Origin: Ifrita kowaldi
Taxonomy: Eukaryota; Chordata; Aves; Passeriformes; Cinclosomatidae
Length of the DNA stretch: 64,000 nucleotides
Direction of reading: 5' to 3'
Assembly (NCBI GenBank): GCA_013398055.1
Contig: VZRS01015014.1
Coordinates: forward strand, 258,219 to 322,218
Under the pieces are notes generated by a model. It had not been told where the DNA came from and ran no database searches. It saw nothing but the letters and a program-made list of their open reading frames with translations. The first letter of the stretch is position 1; the number at the start of each line of letters is the position of its first letter. The position numbers were made by a program, and so were the translations under genes. This document shows, piece by piece, positions 38,758 to 52,332 of this stretch.

Positions 38758-41700
38758 ATATTGCTTATGTGGTTTACTAAATATCTGTGGATTTTATAAA
38801 CTTCCGCAAAACCACAGACCTCTTCAACATTCCCACCCCTACTGGTATACAAAGTAATGGGAATTGGTTTCGTCCCATTACCACCATTTTCTATTGGCAG
38901 AAGTCAGGGCCTAACATTAACATTTCACTTTCTTCCCTTCCTTTTCTTTCATTCCCTCTCTACAATCCAGGAAGACATTACCTTTTCCTCTAGAAAGAGC
39001 CATGCCTTTGAAGGACAATATTAATATAATTTGTTATAAACTAAAAGAGGCATTGAGGTAAATAATACTATACATGAAAGAGGGTTCCCCACATGTTAAA
39101 ATTCCCAACTGAATTTCTTTCATCAGAAAGACAGAGCTCTAAATGTGCTTTTAATTCTTGATTTTTTTTATGATTAAGTTTGACATAATTACTTATTTAC
39201 AAAATGTCAAAATTATACATTTCATTAATTTTTCAAAATGTTTTTACCAGCAATATTGTCAAATGTTGTCTACAACAAGGTTTTGCTTCAGAATTTATGT
39301 AATACAGAAGAAAATTATTCTCCTTCAAAGAGTCCTGTCCTCAGATAAGTAAGCATTTTAGAATTACTTGATTCTTTTAAACATAATCCTTTATCTTCTA
39401 ATGATGTGAAATACATTAATCTTTCCTGACTCTATTTGTCACAATTTAGTTGCCTCCTGATATGCTGCAATTCTTGGCAATTTTTTGAATCTTGCCCTAA
39501 AACCCAGAATTGAAAAAGCTAAAAATATTAAAATACATTATTTCAAGTAGAAATTTTATATATATATAAATTCACATTAGCAAAAACTTAGTAGAACTAA
39601 GAAATCAGCTTGGGCTTCCCAGAATCACAGTATTTTGCATTCCACTTTTTATTCAAACAAAGCCTAGTCAAATAGAACTAACCATGACACAGAAGACTGA
39701 AATAATTTTTAAATGCATTATCTTCTTTTCACTGAGCATTCAGTCTGTTCAGCTTAGTGCCAACACAGGCTCTCCTTAAACCCTAGACTGCACTCATGGG
39801 ATAAACTGCTGATTATATCAAAGGAACCTTCTCGTTGCCAAAGCATTTGATACCTGGCTGGCATTTTCCCTAGGCAAGTGTGTTTTGCAAAGTCTATGAA
39901 CTGTGTTGTAGCTTATGCTATTTTGGTTCTGTGATAGTTAGAAGCAGCAGCTGAGACAGATCCAAGCCCGTCATTTTCTAATCTAAGTCACCATACACAT
40001 CGTGCTTCATCAGTGATGAAAAATAGAAATGTAGCAGCCGGACATGTCTTTGGCCAGAGAGTGTCCAGAAGACATTTTAATGAAGTCTAATGTCCATAGC
40101 TCAAATTCACTTTGTGTGCAGCAAACTGAACTACACAGACAGTGCACTCATCCTCAAAGAAAACTGAAATTACTTTGATTCTGGTAATTGTTAGGTCTAA
40201 TATTAGCAGTGTTTAGGGAACGAGAGCTATGCTATCCTCTGTGGAATCACTTCAAGGCACCACAGCAAGATGGGTAAAAGTAAATGCTACTGCCCTGAGG
40301 ATGAGAAGAAACTAAGTACTTCTGTCCTCATTCCTGTGCCAGCAATATTTGGAAATAGCAGCAGAGCAGGGATATAGGTAGGGCAGAGGTGATAGGAGTA
40401 GGGTCATGGTTGGTGGGGAAGTTATTGGACTGCAGTGGAGAAAGGGTGAAGACCTGAAAGAGGTCTGGAGGGATTCCCAAGTGTCCCTAAGGAGTGGGTA
40501 CCGGCAAGGAATTAGAGGGTTCTGAGAGGGGTAGAAGGTTTAGGGCCAGTCAGGGACGATTTGTGTCTGTAGCAGGTTTTCTTCCCCTCCTTTCCCCCAG
40601 CCTTCCCCGCTCCTCTTCACAGTCTGACCTCAGTACAGCCGATCCCTCAGCCTATTGCTTTTCAACACTGTATGTTCTTTCCCTTTTTCCCAGGCAGGCA
40701 AAGCACCCCAATTCCACCTCCACCACTCTTAGATACCACTCTCCACATATTCCCTTTCTCCCACTTCCCTCGAGAGTTTCTGGCATGTGAGAACAACAAT
40801 GTGAGCTTGATGGGACTTGGAGGAGAGAAAACTATAAAATGGACCACAATGTTCTTTCCTTGCTCTCTTTGCAAGCTGTTCTGGTCAGTTAACACTTCGT
40901 TCACCATCAGTAAGAACCTTTCCTGACTAGTTTAATTCCTTCTTGTAAATTCATAGCCCCCTTTTGGACAATGGATATTTTGAGTCACCACGTCTCAGGA
41001 ACCTGAAAGAAAAGCCAGATGGGAATAGATCACACTCTGATCTTGAAACAGCTCAAATAGATCTCCTGCTCTTGTGCCCACTACATCATTGCATTTCTTT
41101 ACTTCCAAAAATTCCACTTGGAGGCAGAATGTTTTGTACAGAACAACACCACCAAGAGCTAAAAATAAGTTGCATATACCTATGACTGGAAACAGTACAT
41201 CAAGGCCAGGAAAATCCAAGAAAATGGGGAATGCTTGACAGACAGAGTCTCTCAAGTAAAATTACCCTTCTGCTGCCAACACTATTTAAGACAGAAAAAT
41301 CTCCACTGGTTTCCAGGACATTGGTCCCACAAATAAACTATCTCTTAGCCTATATTTCAAGCCTCATTTGCTGCTTTGATGATTGATGTGCTATTGTGAA
41401 AAAAATGCCCTTCATTTTTCTAAACAAGCAGCCTAGTCATTGTTCTCTACAAACTCTTAACGAAATAAGTGTCCATTTGTGTCTATGTAAAAGCTTTACA
41501 TTTGAAAGCACAGTTGTATTAATTTTGGTTCATAATTTCAGGCTTCCCTCTGAAAATAAAAATTATGCTACCTAGAGTGATGTAAATTGGGTACCATAAT
41601 AACTAACTCAATTTTTAATGTCTCTCCTTTTCTCTAATATCAATTACCTTCTGCCACACCGCAGCGTTACTGAAAAACACTTGAACAAATTATGCACTTT

Positions 41701-44700
41701 ACATGGAAAAATCAAGAGGATGTAGGAAAAAAAATGTATCTGACTACAAAGACTGTGTAAACCAAGGCAATGAGATCACTGTTCCCTTACAGCTTATAGA
41801 GTGGTCCTCTTTTATGTTTTTTCCCCATCATCATAGAGTAGGTTTTACAGCTCCTCCTCTCCCTCCAAGTGGCATCAATTAACACTGGACTAAACACACT
41901 GTCCACATTTCAGCCAGGGTAAGGTGGCAAAGCATTTTCAGGCTGCATGAGAAATTCAGACCAGCTAAGAATAATTTCTGACATTCATGAAATGTATAAT
42001 GTTTGGCCCTTTTTTTGAAAAGCGAGTTCAAAGTGATTGAAAAACACTTCCAAAGAAGCATAGCTACATTTTACATTCACCTCTGCATACAGCGATCACA
42101 TTTATTAGAATGTAAGGCAGACTTGGGCTTCATCATACAGGGGCTATTATAAATTAAACACCATGTAAGAAAAAAAATTTAAAGGTGGACAGACAAGCAG
42201 AAAGAAATATAAACCATGTACATAAGATATCTTAAAATAAACCCAGTTGGAAAGGGAACATGAAAAAAATCTTGACTGCTAAGCAAAAAAATGTGTAAAA
42301 ATTTAAACCAGTTGGATGACTGCATATAAAGGCCACATTTCTCAAAAATTCCAACACTTGCTACATAACAACAGGCTATACTCCTCTACTTCTGAAGACA
42401 TTGATTTATTTTTTCTTGAAAAGGGAAGCCTTACACTATTCTGATGAAAACAGTGGGTTTGATTATTTAATTCAAGATACCAAAATGCCTCAAACACATC
42501 CTCAATGATAAACATGACATTGTATTCTTTTGCTTTAGTCTAAAGAGCCCTCTAGTGCTCACCAACAGCAGCCATAATATATTATTTTGAACAAGTAAGG
42601 AAATTCCTTGCAAATCTCTGCCTATTAGCTCTACCAAACACCTCCAACTAAGGGAAAGAAAATGAATTTTAGGCACTGGGTGATATATCTGCATGAAGAA
42701 AATAACTTAAATTCCATAGTTAAGACTGTTATTTGGAAAATATGTTTATGATGCTTTCTGTATAATTTTAAAGGACTCATGAGTTTAAATAACATTTCAG
42801 TCATCCACTCACAACATTCATTGATGAAATTTATTTATATATTGAAAAAGAGCCTTCAGTTTTCAAAATTATTTTGCTCTCTCAGTCACCACTGATGAAA
42901 GTCAGTGACTAATGGATCACGCTGCAATTACCTCTGGAGAGGTATTTTTTTCCATAGAGGTTCTATTCAGGTAAGTTCATGAAGCACCACCCCATTTCCC
43001 TTTACACAATTAATTGCGAAAACCTTCAGACCATGTGGTGGAGAAAAGGTGCTATTAGCTTAAGATTTATTCATTCACATCCCCACTCCCTCATCTGGGT
43101 CAACAAAACTGCCTGTGGAGATAAGCTGTGAACCACACCACGACATTCCTCAGTGCTACCACAGGCTGTAGAAAAAACATAGAGAATACACCTTCAAGTT
43201 CCCTATCCACCACCTGAGAAAGGATTTTAACCCATTCCTCCACTGGAAAGAGCTGCAAGACAGAGATGTGGCAATCCATAAAATAGCACAAAATATTCTT
43301 ACATTTTGTCCAGAGGGAGTCTACTGATAGACTAAAGTGAGCCACTCTGTCATGTCCAATGACTCGAGTTCCTGCTCCAAAAAAAGTTTAGGTTAGCAGT
43401 ACAGCACTTGTTATTGAGTCTCCCACGAGTAACAATGCAACAATGGATTTACCAGCAAGGGGTGGTAAATCCAGGCATCACAGAATGAATACCATTCCCT
43501 TTTTTAAGGGGAAACTGATTCTTATCCAAGCAGCTGTAATATTAGAATGAAGTCAGTACAAGATTGTAACTGATTTCCTTTTCTTATCCTAACATCAGCA
43601 AGTTACTTTCAGTTACACCTTAGAAACACTATTTTGTCAACTGCAGTCACAATCCAGATGTGAAACAAAAAATGTATTCCCTGCACTTCAAATTTAAGAA
43701 ATTACTTGTACACTTACAAACACATGCCGGCATGTTATTCTTTCACTGTGCAACCAGTATCATACAGAATTCCATACCCAGACTTTGCAGGAAGCTTTCA
43801 AAAAAAAACCCCAAAAACCCTGCAAAGCCCCCCAAAGCACCAAACCTCCCCTCTAGTTTAGCTGAAGACCTATCTGTCTTGTATTTACAGAGACACAGAC
43901 AGAGCCTTTGATGTTAGCAACAGCAAAGGGTTGGATAGAACACTGCCACCCTTAGAGACATGAAGCTTTCACAGGAGATTATGAGGTTACTTCAGCTCTC
44001 ACAAATCTCCTAGACCTCACCGTGCACCCAAAATTGTCCAGGACAAGGTACCTCTACTGCCTATGTCAGGAGTAGGGAATTTATGTATCTAGAGGATAAT
44101 GAGATGGCAAAGACAGAACTACTATGTTCCTTAAGATATACAAGTGTAACTTGTGTGGACTGAGTGGTTACTCTGGTACTTCTACATCACTTTAACTCGC
44201 CTTGATACAGCTCTTGAAAGTGAATTTAAAAATTTCTCAACCTGAAGGATACTTGTTGTCAGCAAGAGAGGCAATTCTTCATCTACAACAAAGCATTTTC
44301 TTTAGGGAGATAATGCAATAAATATCGAAGTATTATGGTATTTTATTCCTGCTTCTTTCATGATTTATAGTAGCTTTTTATATCCCCTGCATGATAGCAA
44401 TTGAAAAAGGGCCAGAAATGTAATGCTGCAGTGAGATAAAAGCTAATACATTAAATACTCATACAAAAAAAAATTAGATTCCTGTAACTTCTTGATTTCT
44501 AGAAAGACTGTGCAGAAGTTTTGAGAACAAAATTTGATTGCAAAGGCATGCCCTCTGACAAGACTGATGCTCATCCTCGAGATGTCTTTTCAAAGTCCAC
44601 ATTTAGATTTGCTGTAGTATAATGATATTTTATGTGCAATCAAAAACACTGCTAAATTAACGGGATTAGGAAGCATAACATCAGCCTTTGTCTGAGCTCT

Positions 44701-44860
44701 GTTAGGCAGGCTGGACGTATGAAAAGCCACCTAGTGACTGCTTGTTCACTCTTCCATTAAGAGGAATAAAGAATATGTAACACAATATTAACTCCCATAT
44801 GTTTACTTAGAGGATTTTTACTTCAGGGACTTAAAAGGATACTTTTGTGTTGCAGTTACT

Positions 44861-44890
44861 GTAAGAACAAGAACTTGTAAGAACAAGAAG
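44861..44890 (+). repeat. Tandem duplication of a 16-bp motif
   Basis: GTAAGAACAAGAACTT (44861-44876) is followed at once by GTAAGAACAAGAAG (44877-44890). Confidence 0.85.
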
Positions 44891-47107
44891 TGTAAATTGT
44901 TTTCAATACGGAATGAAAATGTCAATTCACTTACCTCAGTTACAAAGCGTTTGTGCAAAAGCTTTAGAACTGTTCATAACATCCTAGCATTAGCACAAGC
45001 TGGTTATCTAAAAGTAAATGAAATTGATGTTTCCTGTGAAATCAGTAAAATTATCTAGGGAATTTAAGAAAAAGGAAAATACATAAAATCCTGTAGTGAA
45101 TTTAAGTCTATGGAATTAATCTATTGAGGTCATTAACGACAAGGTCAAAGCGCATACAACTTCACCAAGAACAACAGTACCAGAGAAGAAAACCTTGTTT
45201 TCCCAAAGGAAATTTACCGCTACTTTACTATTATTATATTTTCCCATGTAAATTAGAGTTCAATTCTCAGTGTCCTGTTATGATTTCCCTCTTCCTGTAA
45301 CCTCCATTAGAAAATGAAATGCAGCATGAAAGTAAGCAGACTGACACTAGAACAAATTAATTATGATGCTCTGACATGGGGGATTGGATTGTTTTATTAT
45401 ATTAACGATAATACAGATTAATTTTGAAGAACCCTACTGGTCCTAATTCACAGGAACTAGAGATGCCACAAGACTCTTTTGTTAAAACAAGCAATAATTT
45501 CCAAGGTCAGGAAAGAACTTCGCATGCCATTATTTGACAGGAACATTTTCAAATCCTTCCATGACTCAAAAACATGTTTGACAGCTGCTCTCAGGTCAAT
45601 TGTCACAAACACAAGGTTTCATTTTTACCCTGACATAGCCAAAACGATCAACTAATCTATCCCCTGAGAATGACACAATATTCCAAATTTATTCAACATT
45701 TTTTCTTCTCCTCCTTGAAAAAAGGTCAGGGTAAGGAAAACATGAACTGCAGATCCCTATTGAGAGATGACTCTGCAGAGGTCAACTCATGTAAGCATGC
45801 ATATTTTCTTCATCTGAAAACTGAAAACCATAGCATGAATATGCATCTTCTGCAAAGGCTTTAGAGAGAACTGTAATTCAGTAGTTACAAAGGTTACAAG
45901 TGCTTCTGTCTTCATCTTTTAAAAGTACATTGAACAGAAATAATTTACAATATGTAACTTCATACTTCCTGTTCCACATTTGATTAATGATCTATTTTTC
46001 TTTTCCACTTCTCAGAGAGACTTCAAAAATGAACGCATTTTCCTCCTTCAATCAAAAAGGTTTATGGATCTCATAAGACTTTACAAAGATCTCTTCAAAT
46101 GCCCATTAACATTATATGTGAAAGGTGAGGAGATTTATACATTTGCCTGATATGCTTTTAACCCATTTCAAGTGAAATAAAAGTCCAATATTAAAAATTT
46201 TACAACTGTTTCATGTAAAGTCAAGTATGAACTGAGCTCCTAGTTGCAACTGAAGCTACTTCAAATTCTGTGGAACACAGACCAAAGCAGGGAGCCGCTG
46301 CACAATGGCAGTACATGCTACAGCCACCATCCTGCCTGGCAAAACCAGTCTGTAGCCCTGTACTTAATGTTCACCTCTAGTTATGAAGCTCTAAAGAAAG
46401 CAGCCACCAGTCCTTCACAGGCCTCACATGGGAAACTGGTTGGATTATATGGAATTAAGAAGGGTGTAACACTAAAATACAACATTTCAGAGCAGATAGT
46501 AATAGGAAACAACCAGAAAAGCAGCCTAACTCTTGGACCTCCCAGAGGCAGCTGGAGTGCTCACTTCTCAGCAGTGCTGTTCTGAGCACATGTCCAGGGG
46601 CTGCCTGAAACTGTTCACAGAATTTAGACAAGAGCAGTTTTGATTCCCTGCATTTACAGCATTGATCCTTATGGTAACATATAACATGATAAGCAATATT
46701 TGGCACATAAATCTCCCATATTTAAATAACATTATGAAACCTGATTTTAATCAGTTATTAATCACAGGCTTGTGTCCGTAATTGTCATTCCTACAAAAAT
46801 ACACTCAAACCTTTATGATCATGCCTTCAAAGCACAAATTTACCAACACCGACATAATAAAAAAGAAAATAATGTATTAGAATTCAGCTCCATACATTAG
46901 AACCAACAACTTTTCTCTTTTAAAATAAACATAATTGGGAGGGCAATAGGATTTGAGAACTTTTAGAAGTGTTCTTTGCAAAAGTCATTACATACCTTTA
47001 ACTATTTGTTTAAGTTTTAATTAAGAAGTGGTGGGGGGGAAACAACCTCTCTGGAAAGTTGTCCAGCTCCTCAATGGTTTGCTGTGTACTTTAGTATCTG
47101 TGGCTCA

Positions 47108-47663
47108 CATGGCACAGGTACTGGGAGATTGCTCTAAGGTCTACCTGGAGCCTTTTCCAGGCTGAACTACACCAATTCTCTCAGCCTGTCCTCATATGGA
47201 AGGTGCTCCAGGCCTCTGATAATCTTCAAGGTATTCCACTGGACCTGCTCCAACAGATCCACATCTTTGTTATGCTAGAGGCCCCAAAAGCTGGACACAG
47301 CACTCCAGGTGGGGTTTCACCAGAGCAGAGCAGAGGGGCAGAATCCCCTGCCTCAACATGCACTTCTTTTGATGCAGCCCAGAACGCAATAAGCTTTCAT
47401 ATTCACGTTTTTCACCCACCAATTCCCCTTAGACCTTCTCCACAGGGCTGTTCTCAATCCACTCATTTCCCAGCCTGTATCCATGTTTGGGACTGCCCCA
47501 ACCCAGGTGTAGGATCTTGCACTTGGTCTTGTTGAACTCCATGAGGTTTGCATAGTCCCATGTCTCTGGCCTGTCCAGGTCCCTCTGGATGGCATCCCTT
47601 TCCCTCCAGCGTGTCAACTGCACCCCTCAGCTTGGTGTCATCAACAGACTTGCTGAGTTGTTT
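47108..47663 (-). mobile_element. CR1 LINE ORF2 fragment, minus strand, lacking its 3' end
   Basis: Reverse complement of the CR1 ORF2 C-terminal region. Landmarks on the plus strand: tctctcagcctgtcctcata, caggtggggtttcaccagag, ttgatgcagcccagaac, ccctctggatggcatccctt, cttggtgtcatca. Translation of the minus strand at 47429-47623 shows the CR1 motif KCKILHLGWGSPKHGYRLG. The frame is interrupted, so it is inactive. The typical CR1 terminus (catagaatcatagaatggtttgg-type) is absent at the low-coordinate side, so this copy lost its 3' end after insertion. Confidence 0.95.
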
Positions 47664-50600
47664 TTGCTCGTACTACTCAAGTACAAGCAGTAGTCCTAAA
47701 CCTAAAATAACATTAGTGAACAAACAACTCACTGTTTTCTCAGAACACATCCCCCCTTTCCCTTGTTGTTAACGTCATCAGGTTGTCTGAGTTGAGCTTG
47801 AACTAACAGCTTTATATCCCAAACTCTTGTGTCAGAGGGCCAAGGGGAGAGAATGGATAATGAGTAGGCAAATGATAAATGAGTGCTTTGTGGCAATCAC
47901 CCAGGAGATGGACATAGAGAGGCAGGAGCTCAGTAAATCCACACACACCAGTATTCTGGATGAGGGAGGTCCTCAGAGGCCATCAGTTCCCTACTGCCAC
48001 CCCAAGGGTATCACCATAAGCATGCTCTTAATCCCTCTATACATTGTGCCAGTCCAGCTTCTGCCTGTGCTTTAATTCATTCCGCACCCCTTCATTCACT
48101 AGTTGGATCTCCTGAGCTGATAGACAACAGGACCATCAGAGCGCCCTTAATTCCCAGGCAGCAACTCAGGATAAAGTAGCACACGCATCTGTCTTCTGAA
48201 AATAAAGAACCAGGATACAAACCACACAAGGGGAGTCAAAGGTAATGAGCATGTAATCAGTGCTGAAGGGTACGCTGCACACTCTGTGACTTTTTTTAAT
48301 GCCTGCCTTTTACAGCTTTTGTAAATTAACACACTTAGCAGGCTGGTGGGAATCTGAGTCATCTGTAACATAAAATCAATGTATTCAAATGTTAAAAACC
48401 AGCGAGTACAAGTTTCAGGTTTTAGGAGATATTAGAATTGTAATTTATTTTGCTATTAAAAATATGTCCACTTATATTATGTAAAAAATCTAATGTTTTA
48501 TTCAATAAATAAAACATAGAACTATTATTCATATTACTATACATTTGGTTTTAAGACCCAAGTCAGCTAATCTCTGAGGATACTGCAAAATCCAATGATT
48601 AAGACTGGTTTTTCTTAACACACACAAAAAAGAGAAACATTTCATAAGAGCTAAAAAACCCCAGAAGGATTCAAAACAATTAAAAGAGTGGTTTGTTTTG
48701 TTAATGACAAAGTAGTTCTAATTCTTATTAAATTTTCCCTTTATGACAAAAGACCAACTTTTTTGATTCAAAAGCAAATCATTAGAACTGTGAGGACAGA
48801 AAGAAACATATCCTCAACTGAAATTTTACTCAGATTTTTACATTGTTATTTTAAATATTTAGATATAATATAATGCCTCCAACACATTCCAATCTGGTGC
48901 AACTATGGGCTTCCCCTGAAAGATGAGCTCCTACTTGCCTCCTTCCCCCTCACATCTTTCTTCCTTAGCTTCCTCTCCACCAGACTTGGTAACCATGCAA
49001 CCACAAAGTAAGACAGTCCAGCTGACTCATCTGACAGAAGATTTAATCAGTCTTCTGCCAAACTTCAAAAAAAAATAAACATTTTTCATCAGACCAGTGT
49101 ACTGGACTTGCCCCAGCAACAGAGGAAGTATATGAATTGGTACAGAAATATAATAGAAATGCCACGGGAATGGCAGTTGTACTAGACAGCATCATATCCA
49201 TGCTCAGGGCATAGTTTTAAGCTAAAACTGACCTAACTTCATCTTACCTCCCAAAAATAAAGAGGGTCCTGACTTCTAATTTGTGCCGGAATAGCACTGG
49301 TGCAGGCATGTGGTCTGCAAGGTCTGGGCACTGAGCAGAGCCTTAAATGACAAAAAACCTGATCCCTTTCCAACTGGTCCATGTCTATTATCCAGTTAAT
49401 CATGCTGCCAAGAAGAGCTAGAGGTAGCATAAAAGAAAGCAGCAACACGTGGTGGGTGGCCAGGAGGAGGACAGAGACACCCCCTCCGGCAGAAGCACAG
49501 ACTGAAGGTATTCCCATGCAAAATCGAGGACAAGGGCAATTCCTCCAAGGGCCCAGAGTAAGGTAAGGAAGGAGAGGAGCTCCACCTCGTGAGGCCAACA
49601 GGCACCAACTGGCACATTCATTCTCTAATCCTTACACACTCCCTGTGTGATGGATGAATGATCAGGCACATGTGAAACTTTCCCGTGTTTGAGTGGGTTC
49701 TACAGTTTTCACATCCTTCCACTCCCCAGTATTGTTCATTTTCTTCTGACGGTTTAATGAATGACACAGAGTGATCCCACTAGAGCAGCACCACTTTTGC
49801 AATAAAGAAATAGGAGTTCTCTTCAATAAAACCAATTGTTTCACTTAAGCTGTTTTTGTTTTTTTCTTCCCATTTTCATCTCATTGTACACTGGAAGGAT
49901 CTGGAAATCTACTGCCACACAAACATACAATAACTGCACATGCAACATTTGTCCCTTCACCCCTCTCCTCATAAGCTATAAACATCAATTAATGCATTTT
50001 TAAAATTACCTTCAGATTTGCTTTTAAAATATCCTGAAACACTTGAGTTCTATTGGACTTTTTCAAATGTATCTGAAAATGTCAATTGGCACAAACAAAT
50101 ACAGACAACTTTACATATTATACTATATTTTCCAGAATCAAATACAACACAGAAAGCAAAATGGGCTCTGCAATGATGACAGAATGCAAGTAAGGAAAAA
50201 AACCTGCATTCAAAGAAACAAGTTTTAAAAGTCCCAATATACTGTAAGAATGAAACATTAAATTTACATGAGCAAAAGACAGAATAGAAATGGTTGCAAG
50301 TCTATGAACACTACTTATACCAGCCTTTACAGAAGAATCACAAGCACAAAACCAGGTATTGTCAGAAGAAAGCAGAAACCACCACCTAGTAGTATTTCCA
50401 AAGAAGCTGCTTCCAACTGCTCTGGACTGTTTCAATTCATTTTCATGACTGTTTCTCTGAGGTCAGGAGCAGAGCCCATGCCAAAGAACATGATCTGTTT
50501 CACTAGTCAGAAGGGAGTATTTGGTTTGGGAAGCACCAGGAATGTTTAAGGGGGCATATTTTGGGGTTTTTTTGCAGGTTACCACCCAGAAAAATCCAGA

Positions 50601-51264
50601 TTATTTGGTCTAGATTACAGAAGAAGAAAGTGAATTGTGATTACTTACAGGTTATAAAGAAGTTCAATGTACATTACTACACACTAAGTTTGAAAAGTCA
50701 GTGTTCCTAGCCAGAACCACATACACGAGAAAGATTCCACATGTTCATCCAAATCAATCTGTACAGAATGTAATCATAACTCCAGAGAAGGAAGCGTGCC
50801 TTACCCCACCACTAACTGCATTCAAAATTTCCTCTTGCAGTTTCTCCAGGATGGCCTCAGTGCGTGACGATCTTTGGAATCAGGGATGTCCACATGAGAA
50901 GCAGACTTTCATACTGCTTGAAAAGTGTGGAAAGATATTCAAGAATACATTCAAGAATTGCATGGATGAAGAAAAGGACTCTTACAGCTTATCTACAGAA
51001 AGAAGTTACTCTTCTTTGTATTAACTGAGGGTATGAATATACAGTACAAATTCAAACACTCAACAACTACATCCACGTGCAGTGAGCTGAACACTCCAGT
51101 ATAATGAGCATTATAATTCAGTATAATTTACATTGAACAAGAATATTCAGTAACACCCAAAACAGGAGCCAGTGTGGTGCAACGGGTATTGTGTACATTC
51201 TGCCTTTTTCCCCAGCAACCACTCTTGGAAGAAGTGTTTTCAGTATCAGTAAAATACAAACTTA

Positions 51265-51354
51265 CACCAAAAAAACCCAACCAACCAACCAACCAAAAAA
51301 AACCAAAAGAAACAACCAACAAAAACCAAACAAAAAAAACACCAAAACCACCCC
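51265..51354 (+). repeat. A/C-rich low-complexity tract with (AACC)n core
   Basis: About 90 bases made almost wholly of A and C, with four to five AACC units at 51275-51294 followed by irregular caaa/caac permutations. Confidence 0.9.
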
Positions 51355-52293
51355 TCCCTATACAGTTTAACTTAACACAGATTTCCAGGAGAGAGCTCAT
51401 TCCTACTTCACTGCTTGTAGACTGCTCATTTACAGAGATGTTCCTGCTAGTGACACAGGTCCTGCCAAAACCTGCAGCTGAAGATGTCAGGGAACATTGA
51501 AGATGTTACCCCTTTTTGCTGCCTGCCTCACTTTCTGCCAAAGATGTCCATTGCTGCAGCACAATAAGCAATCTGTCCGTGCCTTGTGCCCCCCCAGTTC
51601 ACAGCCCACTGTATTTGCTTTCTCTGAGCATAAGTTTGAGCTATGTACCATCTGTGAACCACCCTGGCTGCTCAACAAGTATCCACGTTGTTCTGCTGCT
51701 CTTTGTCCAGCAGACTGAGGAGAGGAGCAGAACAGAGAACTAGGCATAGTAACCTCTGCAATCACCCTACCACGACTTAGAAGGGTTTATTAGCCAAAAC
51801 TTTCAGGAAGATTAATTTGAAAAAGCTTTTAAAATGTATTAGTTAAATTACAACTGAAGTTTAAAAGTGATTGTAAAATGCTCTTGTTTAATTCACTTAA
51901 GAAGTAAATTTAACTTAATTTACATTAGAATTCACAAACAAAAATCACTTCCAAATAAAAGAACCCATAACAGATTTGAATGTGATTTAACTGATAAACT
52001 TTTGAAGTTAGCTCAAATTCATAATACAGAATGTCCATGTAGTAATTTGGAATATTTTTCCTGAATGTTCCTATGTACACAAGCTTAGAGACTGCTATTC
52101 ATTTTTTCTGAGACACAAAATGCAGTGAAGACAGAGGGCTGTGTTTAGCACTGGGCAGGAAGGTAGCTATGAAGAAGTGTGAAGTGAAAGCGTTTCAAGT
52201 AAGTATTTTTGTGAGGCACTCGCAAAAATGACAAAAATGGCTCTGTTGCCTAGCTCATTTTTCAACTGAATTACTTAACCAGATGGAAAGCCA

Positions 52294-52332
52294 AGATATG
52301 TGACCTTCTGTGCCAAGTAAGGTCACATATCT
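52294..52332. repeat. Perfect 14-bp inverted repeat (hairpin), 11-base loop
   Basis: AGATATGTGACCTT (52294-52307) and AAGGTCACATATCT (52319-52332) are exact reverse complements around the loop ctgtgccaagt. Pairing resumes outside a bulge, between aaagcca on the left and tggcttt on the right, giving an extended imperfect stem. The arms contain TGACCT and AGGTCA, nuclear-receptor half-site sequences. The structure is seen; any role is unknown. Confidence 0.85.

Larger units (their letters stand above)
30218..47107. other. Non-coding stretch
   Basis: Nearly 17 kb of AT-rich DNA without a recognisable exon, RNA gene or large mobile element. It holds a short TCTG array (35005-35021), small tandem duplications (38730-38757, 44861-44890), A/C-rich tracts (34306-34345, 43800-43855) and a TATATATATA run near 39557-39569. 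Open frames here stay below about 100 codons except 46244-46585, which has no recognisable domain. Confidence 0.55.

Noticed and set aside
40039..40048. p53 half-site GGACATGTCT as a control site for RNF144B
   Set aside because: A perfect decamer, but with no second half-site next to it; single decamers are frequent by chance.
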